This document shows, piece by piece, positions 47,859 to 52,841 of a stretch of 52,841 nucleotides of DNA. The stretch is taken from assembly GCA_963627915.1 (NCBI GenBank), contig CAVGCY010000062.1:1-52841 (forward strand), written 5' to 3'. The notes below the pieces were generated by a model. It did no database searches and had not been told where the DNA came from. It worked only from the letters and a program-made list of their open reading frames with translations. How positions within the stretch are numbered: the stretch's first letter is position 1; every line of letters starts with the position of its first letter. The stretch is from CALACW01 sp963627915 (lineage in GTDB: Bacteria; Bacillota; Clostridia; Oscillospirales; Acutalibacteraceae). The translations under genes and the position numbers were made by a program.

Positions 47859-48971
47859 ATGGCAGAATATAATTCAAATTACAGTCTTTATCTCCCCTGT
47901 TATTCAATAGGCTCGGATTGTTATAAGCAAATACCGTATGTCACTCGTTTTTACGGTAAAACGGCGGCGGTCATAGGCGGAAAAACAGCTTTAAGCAAGG
48001 CTGTAAAATATCTGACAGAGGGCGTTAAAGGTTCGGACGTTAAGCTTCTTGATTTTATCGAATACGGCGGAAATTCGACATACGAAAACGGCGATAAGCT
48101 TATCGCAAATCCAACCGTTCAAAATGCCGATATGATATTCGCCGTTGGCGGCGGAAGAGCATGCGACACGGTAAAATACGTTGCCGATAAGCTTGATAAA
48201 CCCCTGTTTACATTTCCGACCGTAGCCTCAAACTGTGCGGCAGTTACCGCTATATGCGTTTTTTACAATGAGGACGGAACATTCAGGGATTATTATTATC
48301 CGAAACTTGCAAATCACTGTTTCATAAATTCCGCAGTCATAGCGGACTCGCCCGAAAAACTACTGTGGGCAGGTATTGGCGACGCCTTAAGCAAAGAATA
48401 TGAAGTCGTATTTTCCTCAAACGGTCATACGCTTACGCATACTCCGCTAATGGGCAGACAGATAAGCGGCGTTTGCACAGAACCTCTTCTTGAATACTCC
48501 GCCGAAGCACTGCGCTCGATTAAGGAGAAAATGCCTTCGTTTGCGCTTGATCAGGTTACGCTTGATATAATTGTTTCAACTGGAATAGTATCAAATATGA
48601 TGACAACAGTCAACGATTATTATTATAATTCAACGCTTGCGCACTGCGTCTATTACGGAGCAACCGTTGCAAAATCCGGACATAATCATCTGCACGGAGA
48701 GGTTGTTTCACTCGGCGTACTTTGTTTGCTTGAGTTTGAAAAAAGAAATGACGAGGTTAACCGCATTATGAAATTCAATTCGTCAATAGGGCTTCCCGTT
48801 TGTTTTGACGATATTGAAATTGACGAAGCGGAATTTGAAACAATGGCGGATAAATTCGTTCAAACTACAGAATGGGCGCATAATCCCGGCTATGTAACCC
48901 GCAAAGACTTCATAAATGCAATGAAACGTCTGAATGAAAAGGGTCGCAGATTTAAAAAGGATAAAACCTAA
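47859..48971 (+). CDS. iron-containing alcohol dehydrogenase family protein (glycerol-dehydrogenase-like)
   Basis: A 370-residue protein from ATG 47859; an ATG at 47799 overlaps the leader palindrome. The NAD motif FAVGGGRACDTVK is typical of the family (usually G-G-G-K-x-x-D). Metal ligands are expected in GIGDALSKEYE and at the histidines of HNHLHGEVVSLG. Glycerol dehydrogenase-like relatives reduce or oxidise small polyols. Substrate unknown. Monocistronic with its own promoter and terminator. Confidence 0.83.
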   Translation: MAEYNSNYSLYLPCYSIGSDCYKQIPYVTRFYGKTAAVIGGKTALSKAVKYLTEGVKGSDVKLLDFIEYGGNSTYENGDKLIANPTVQNADMIFAVGGGRACDTVKYVADKLDKPLFTFPTVASNCAAVTAICVFYNEDGTFRDYYYPKLANHCFINSAVIADSPEKLLWAGIGDALSKEYEVVFSSNGHTLTHTPLMGRQISGVCTEPLLEYSAEALRSIKEKMPSFALDQVTLDIIVSTGIVSNMMTTVNDYYYNSTLAHCVYYGATVAKSGHNHLHGEVVSLGVLCLLEFEKRNDEVNRIMKFNSSIGLPVCFDDIEIDEAEFETMADKFVQTTEWAHNPGYVTRKDFINAMKRLNEKGRRFKKDKT

Positions 48972-48975
48972 ATAA

Positions 48976-49017
48976 AAAAACTCCGAACGGAAATTCACAT
49001 TTTCGCCCGGAGTTTTT
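48976..49017. terminator. bidirectional terminator after the dehydrogenase gene
   Basis: AAAAACTCCG (48976-48985) and CGGAGTTTTT (49008-49017) pair perfectly, giving T-runs on both strands. Confidence 0.85.
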
Positions 49018-49031
49018 ATTATCGATTTAAC

Positions 49032-49067
49032 AAAACCGGGATCAAATCGAACCCGGTTTTGTTTTTA
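49032..49067. terminator. terminator beside the leucine-rich-repeat gene end
   Basis: AAAACCGGG (49032-49040) and CCCGGTTTT (49052-49060) pair perfectly around an 11-nt loop, with GTTTTTAT on the plus side. Confidence 0.75.
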
Positions 49068-49083
49068 TAATCTTTAAAATTGA

Positions 49084-50832
49084 TTAATAATGCAGCTTAC
49101 CGCAATCGCACGTTTTGTTTATCCCGAAAAGCCTCCAGAAAAATCTGAATATCTTATAAAAGAATCCGGCAATACCGCTCTTGTGACAAATGCATTTACA
49201 GTTTTTAACCTCGGAAATAACCTCGCCGCATATATCGCATATGCCGTCGCTATCCGAATCGGTGTGCCCCTTTGCGGAATTTGCGTCCGCAATTGTATCG
49301 GTTTTATCGCAGTACTCGCATTTTGCGGTCTTTGTTCCGTCCTTTGTGCAGCTTGCATTGTTATCGGAAACGTAATTTACAAAGCTATGATTGAGAATAG
49401 GAATTTCTTCGCCCTTTTCCAATACGGTTTTGCAGTTTACGCAAATTATATCACCGGTGTAGCCTTTTTCGCTGCATGACGCGTCTTTTGCATTTTCAAT
49501 TTGAGTTTCCGTGTGCTCACACAAATCTATGGCGACAAAATTAAGTTCGTGCTCCGACGCATACGTCTGAGCCGTGGAATCGGAATAGCCGTAAAAAGTA
49601 AATCCGTCGATTTTTCCGTCCTCTGTGAAATCCGAATAACCGAACCCGAATCCCATACTGACATCGGGACTGAGTATCGTTGCGCCCGTAAGCTTATCAC
49701 ATCCGTAAAATGCACAAATGCCTGTTCTCACAACGCCGTCTTCTATAGTTAGTTTCTCAAGCTCTTTGCAATCATAAAATGCGTAATCATATATATATTC
49801 AACATTACCGGGGATTGTTACATTTTTAAGTCCATTACAATTACCGAATGAAAATATTCCGATTTCCGTTACGCTGTCGGATATCGTTATACCTGTAAGT
49901 CCGTCCTGCTGTACAAAAGCATAATCTCCTATTTCCGTAACGCCGTCGGGAATGACGTATTCTCCCTCACCGTCGGAAAAATACTCTATTAATTTAGTAC
50001 CGTCTTTATTAAATAAAACGCCGTCAACCGTTTTAAAATTCCCATTTTCGCTGACGTCTATTTCCTTTATTCCGAAAAACGGACAAACGCCTATTTCCGT
50101 AACACTGGCGGGGATTGTTAGACTTGCAATCGAGTTGCATTCATAGAATGAATAATTGCCTATCTCTGTCAAGCTGTCGGGTAATGCAATACTTGTAAGT
50201 CCAACGCATCTCTCAAATGCCGAGTCGCATATCTTAGTAACGCTGTCGGGTATTATTACACCCGTAAGCTTCTCGCATCCCAAAAAGGCATTGTAATTTA
50301 TCGATGTAATGCCGTCGGGGATGCTGTATACGCCCTCTTTACCTTGAGGATATACCGCAACAGCTGTCATATCCTTATTAAACAAAACGCCGTCAACCGA
50401 CTTATAGTTTGCATTTTCTTCACTGACAATTATCTCTTTTAAGTTTGTACAACCGTCAAATGATGAAGCACGCAGATCCGTAACGCTGTCGGGTATTTCA
50501 ATACTTGTAAGACCCGTGCATCGCGCAAATGCACCGGTGCCTATCTTTGTAACGGTGTCGGGAATCGTTATGCTCTTAATTGAGGTGCAATTGAGAAAAG
50601 CCCATGTTCCTAATTGCACAACTTTTTTTCCGTTTATTTCGGCAGGAATTGTGACATCCGTATCCGTTCCCATATACTGCGTAATAGATATCGTTCCATC
50701 GCTTAGTCCGACGCACCAGTAATCTCCGATTAGCGTGTCGGCTTCGACCGAGAATGTCATCGAAGCAAAACAGGATAAAACCATAATTACGGACAAAACT
50801 ACCGATATCGTCCGCCTTCCGAATGTTTTCAT
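49084..50832 (-). CDS. BspA-type leucine-rich-repeat surface protein with CDCGKLHY tail
   Basis: A 582-residue protein with GGAGGG before its ATG. Signal peptide at 1-31. Residues about 60-400 contain repeated LRR_5/BspA units of about 23 residues (for example SITIPDTVTKIGTGAF, and SVTEIG before each A-F). Two SVDGVLFNKD-type inserts occur in the array. Residues about 430-530 hold zinc-ribbon-like cysteine pairs (ICVNCK, CEYCDK) and GHTDSDSDGICDICGE. The tail has C-x-C-x-C-H, an aromatic amphipathic helix (FFYKIFRFFWRLFG) and ends CDCGKLHY. The repeats suggest adhesion. The tail may serve anchoring at the envelope; no LPxTG or dockerin is present. Confidence 0.85.
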   Translation of the reverse strand: MKTFGRRTISVVLSVIMVLSCFASMTFSVEADTLIGDYWCVGLSDGTISITQYMGTDTDVTIPAEINGKKVVQLGTWAFLNCTSIKSITIPDTVTKIGTGAFARCTGLTSIEIPDSVTDLRASSFDGCTNLKEIIVSEENANYKSVDGVLFNKDMTAVAVYPQGKEGVYSIPDGITSINYNAFLGCEKLTGVIIPDSVTKICDSAFERCVGLTSIALPDSLTEIGNYSFYECNSIASLTIPASVTEIGVCPFFGIKEIDVSENGNFKTVDGVLFNKDGTKLIEYFSDGEGEYVIPDGVTEIGDYAFVQQDGLTGITISDSVTEIGIFSFGNCNGLKNVTIPGNVEYIYDYAFYDCKELEKLTIEDGVVRTGICAFYGCDKLTGATILSPDVSMGFGFGYSDFTEDGKIDGFTFYGYSDSTAQTYASEHELNFVAIDLCEHTETQIENAKDASCSEKGYTGDIICVNCKTVLEKGEEIPILNHSFVNYVSDNNASCTKDGTKTAKCEYCDKTDTIADANSAKGHTDSDSDGICDICGEVISEVKNCKCICHKSGIAGFFYKIFRFFWRLFGINKTCDCGKLHY

Positions 50833-51241
50833 AAAAAGCCCTCCGTAAATTCGATTTTTATTTCATAATCGGTATTATATGTTACAATAAAATTATATAT
50901 TTATTACAATGTTAAAACAAGAACCATATATAATAAAATTACATCTTTTTTCAAGTTCTTTTTGTATCAAAGATAAAAATTACGTTTCTTTTTATCATAC
51001 TAAACGTCAATATTTATAGAACTTACCTCTCTGTCGCCGTACTCGTTTAAAAAATTCAGGCGAAGCTTTTTACTCGCAGATAAAACGGCAATTTCCAAAA
51101 AAAATTCAAAATCTTTTTTTCAACAAATGTCAATTATCTTTATGTGGGATATCATTGGTTTTTTTATATTGCATTTTTTGATATGATGAGTTATAATTAT
51201 AATGAGAGAAATTTGGAAAAAAGTAAAAGAGTGATTATATA
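50833..51241. other. intergenic region between divergent surface-protein and pyk genes
   Basis: 409 nt of AT-rich DNA holding the two divergent promoters. TATAAT near 50875 on the minus strand is a possible -10 for the surface protein; no -35 is clear. The pyk promoter is listed separately. Nothing else was recognised. Confidence 0.5.
51169..51197 (+). promoter_or_regulatory. pyk promoter
   Basis: TTGCAT (51169-51174) and TATAAT (51192-51197) with 17-nt spacing, 45 nt before the start codon. Confidence 0.75.
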
Positions 51242-52657
51242 ATGAGAAAAACAAAAATTGTATGTACCATAGGACCTGCGAGCAGCGATCCCGAAATATT
51301 TACCCAAATGTGCAAAGCCGGACTGAATGTCGCCCGTCTTAACTTTTCACACGGAACGCACGAGGAGCATTTTGAAAAAATAAGCATGATAAAGCATGTC
51401 AGGGAACAGCTTGATATGCCGATTGCGATGATGCTCGATACCAAAGGTCCCGAATACAGAATTAAAACATTCAAAAACGGTAAAATTCACTTAAACGACG
51501 GGGATACCTTTACATTTACCACAAGGGATATAATAGGCGACAAAACCTGCGTTTCCGTTTCATATCCGCTCCTTGCCGACGAAATAAACGCCGGTGACAG
51601 GATTCTTGTCAACAACGGGCTTGTCATTTTTGAGGTAACGGACAAAACTGATACTGACATTTACTGCCGTGTTATCGCAGGCGGCGAGCTTTCGGACAGG
51701 AAAAGCATGAGCTTTCCGGGCAAGGTTTTAAATCAGGTTTATTTAAGCGAACAGGATAAGTCAGACCTGTTGTTCGGTATAGAAAATAACGTTGACTATA
51801 TCGCCGCTTCGTTCGTTTCAAGAAAACAGGATCTTATAGACTTAAAAACGTTTCTGCATGAAAACGGCGGAGACGGAATTGACATTATCGCAAAAATCGA
51901 AAACCGCACCGGCATAGACAATATTGAGGAAATATGCGAAGCGTGCGACGGCATAATGATAGGCAGAGGCGACCTCGGGGTCGAAGTGCCGTTCACAGAG
52001 CTTCCGGCGCTTCAAAAGTATATCATCACAAAATGCCGTCTTTTGGGCAAACGGGTTATCACCGCTACGGAAATGCTCGAATCGATGATAACGAACCCAC
52101 GCCCGACGAGAGCAGAAATTTCAGATGTCGCAAACGCTGTATACGACGGAACGAGCGCAGTCATGCTTTCGGGCGAATCAGCGGCAGGCAAATACCCTGT
52201 TGAAACGGTTAAAACCATGGCTGAAATCGTAAATGAAACGGAAAAGCATATTCACTATTCAAAGCGTTTCCGCACAGCCGATTTTAAAATTAAAAACCGG
52301 GTAGACGCTATCTCCCACGCGACATGCGGAATGGCTATCGACATTGACGCAAAGGCTATCATAGTCACGTCAATATCCGGTATGACGGTCAGAATGGTAT
52401 CTCGGTTCAGAGCGCCGACCGACATTATCGGTATGGCGACAAATAAAGCGGTATGGTATAAATTGGCTCTTTCGTGGGGCGTTATCCCTGTATTGAGCGA
52501 GCGGTTTGATTCTACTGACGTTCTGTTTTATCATGCTGTCAAGGCGGCAAAAAACAGTCTGAATCTCGAAAAGGGCGACAGTATTATCATCACCTGCGGA
52601 GAGATAAACGGTCAATCGGGAAATACTAACCTTATAAAAATAGAAACAATTAAATAA
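51242..52657 (+). CDS. pyk: pyruvate kinase
   Basis: A 471-residue protein. KIVCTIGPAS, then NVARLNFSHG and MMLDTKGPE, open the barrel. IAKIENRTGIDNI contains the catalytic-lysine region, IMIGRGDLGVEV the Mg2+ site, and TATEMLESMI the substrate threonine. The C-terminal allosteric domain spans about 350-470. The extra PEP-utiliser-like domain of Bacillus enzymes is absent. The enzyme converts phosphoenolpyruvate and ADP to pyruvate and ATP in glycolysis. The ribosome-binding site is weak (GAGTGA). Monocistronic by appearance. Confidence 0.96.
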   Translation: MRKTKIVCTIGPASSDPEIFTQMCKAGLNVARLNFSHGTHEEHFEKISMIKHVREQLDMPIAMMLDTKGPEYRIKTFKNGKIHLNDGDTFTFTTRDIIGDKTCVSVSYPLLADEINAGDRILVNNGLVIFEVTDKTDTDIYCRVIAGGELSDRKSMSFPGKVLNQVYLSEQDKSDLLFGIENNVDYIAASFVSRKQDLIDLKTFLHENGGDGIDIIAKIENRTGIDNIEEICEACDGIMIGRGDLGVEVPFTELPALQKYIITKCRLLGKRVITATEMLESMITNPRPTRAEISDVANAVYDGTSAVMLSGESAAGKYPVETVKTMAEIVNETEKHIHYSKRFRTADFKIKNRVDAISHATCGMAIDIDAKAIIVTSISGMTVRMVSRFRAPTDIIGMATNKAVWYKLALSWGVIPVLSERFDSTDVLFYHAVKAAKNSLNLEKGDSIIITCGEINGQSGNTNLIKIETIK

Positions 52658-52717
52658 CTGAACTCGAATTAAAAAAACAGGGATGAAAGACATCATATGC
52701 GTCATAGAACTGTATAC

Positions 52718-52754
52718 AAAACCCGGGGCTTGATTTTACGTCAAGTCCCGGGTT
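52718..52754 (-). terminator. intrinsic terminator of the right-hand dockerin gene
   Basis: This is the inverted copy of the hairpin at 101-137, with stem ACCCGGGGCTTGA / TCAAGTCCCGGGT and T-rich flanks. It may also terminate pyk transcripts from the other side. Confidence 0.8.
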
Positions 52755-52761
52755 TCTTTAT

Positions 52762-52841
52762 TTATTCGTAAATTTTAGACTGAAGCCTTGCGGCGAAGCG
52801 TAAGACGCTTCTTGCCTCTTTGCTCGTTACCTTACCGTCGG
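52762..52841 (-). CDS. dockerin domain, 3' end of a second gene cut by the window edge
   Basis: On the minus strand the frame encodes D-G-K-V-T-S-K-E-A-R-S-V-L-R-F-A-A-R-L and ends SKIYE with TAA at 52762-52764. The visible residues are identical to the left-end dockerin while the DNA differs at silent positions (for example CTG/TTA). It must be the end of a second secreted dockerin protein, or the same kind of gene in another copy; the rest lies outside the window. Confidence 0.72.
   Translation of the reverse strand, partial: DGKVTSKEARSVLRFAARLQSKIYE

Larger units (their letters stand above)
52718..52841 (-). repeat. right arm of 124-bp window-end inverted repeat
   Basis: The reverse complement of this segment aligns with 14-137 with about 4 differences, covering dockerin codons, stop and terminator. 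Confidence 0.9.

Noticed and set aside
49090..49479. 129-codon plus-strand frame
   Set aside because: It is antisense to the conserved C-terminal part of the leucine-rich-repeat protein and has no ribosome-binding site.
1..52841. Closed circular contig or terminal direct overlap
   Set aside because: The end sequences match as inverted, not direct, repeats, so they do not show circularity.

Overview
The window looks like a chromosomal piece of a low-to-mid GC, spore-forming anaerobic Clostridia member, most likely an Oscillospiraceae/Ruminococcaceae-type gut commensal. The markers are forespore sigma factor SigG with a YlmC/YmxH PRC-barrel protein, SpoVT, a SCIFF peptide with its radical-SAM maturase, a Clostridia-type 6S RNA, a DUF1292 protein, a DUF5685 protein, BspA-type leucine-rich-repeat surface proteins, dockerin ends, and Firmicutes-style ribosome-binding sites and U-tract terminators. 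Assignments come from reading motifs by eye; no database search was run.

Layout. 1-6.1 kb: the 3' end of a dockerin gene, then GH29 alpha-L-fucosidase, GH38 alpha-mannosidase and an alpha/beta hydrolase. 6.1-8.4 kb (-): GH95 alpha-L-fucosidase. 8.6-10.1 kb (-): a PIG-L deacetylase and a DeoR-family regulator (IolR-like), divergent from a full inositol catabolic operon iolJ-C-B-D-E-A-G (10.3-18.5 kb) that has no transporter gene. 18.6-22 kb: a beta-helix lipoprotein and a BlaI/BlaR1-like pair with two clear operator dyads. 22-23.8 kb (-): spoVT, sigG, ylmC. 23.9-26.4 kb: an accessory islet with a decayed endonuclease/exonuclease/phosphatase gene, an intact TIR-MORN fusion, a tnpV remnant and a restriction-modification remnant. 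26.5-30.5 kb: a DapA-family aldolase, the SCIFF precursor, its maturase and an Orn/Lys/Arg decarboxylase-family protein. 30.6-34.7 kb: small gene remnants, attenuated pyrR-uraA, an aldose epimerase, a DUF1292 protein and 6S RNA. 34.9-36.3 kb (-): a secreted protein and a membrane anti-sigma-like protein behind a triple TTCACA box. 36.5-39.2 kb: a structured, possibly RNA-coding segment, then an iron-sulfur flavoprotein / DUF5685 / J-like / membrane-protein operon. 39.3-44.7 kb (-): GH2 and a domain-permuted GH3. 44.8-47.6 kb: tRNA-Val, a CadC-type repressor, a stand-alone HMA chaperone and a Cd/Zn P-type ATPase. 47.8-52.7 kb: an iron-type alcohol dehydrogenase, a leucine-rich-repeat surface protein and pyruvate kinase. 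The window ends in a second dockerin 3' end, inverted relative to the first.

How it fits together. Cytoplasmic glycosidases (GH29, GH38, GH95, GH2, GH3), which lack signal peptides, suggest that imported host-glycan or plant oligosaccharides are trimmed inside the cell. The iol operon takes inositol to central metabolism. The cad genes handle metal stress. The 124-bp inverted repeat at the two window ends (about 97% identical) suggests that the assembly stops at members of a repeated dockerin family.

Most worth a second look: the TIR-MORN protein in a decayed mobile/defence islet; the iron-sulfur flavoprotein/DUF5685/J-like operon; a SCIFF precursor with a seventh cysteine in its leader; two genes whose Shine-Dalgarno is separated from the start codon by a small hairpin; the triple TTCACA box; and the leucine-rich-repeat protein's C-terminal CDCGKLHY tail.
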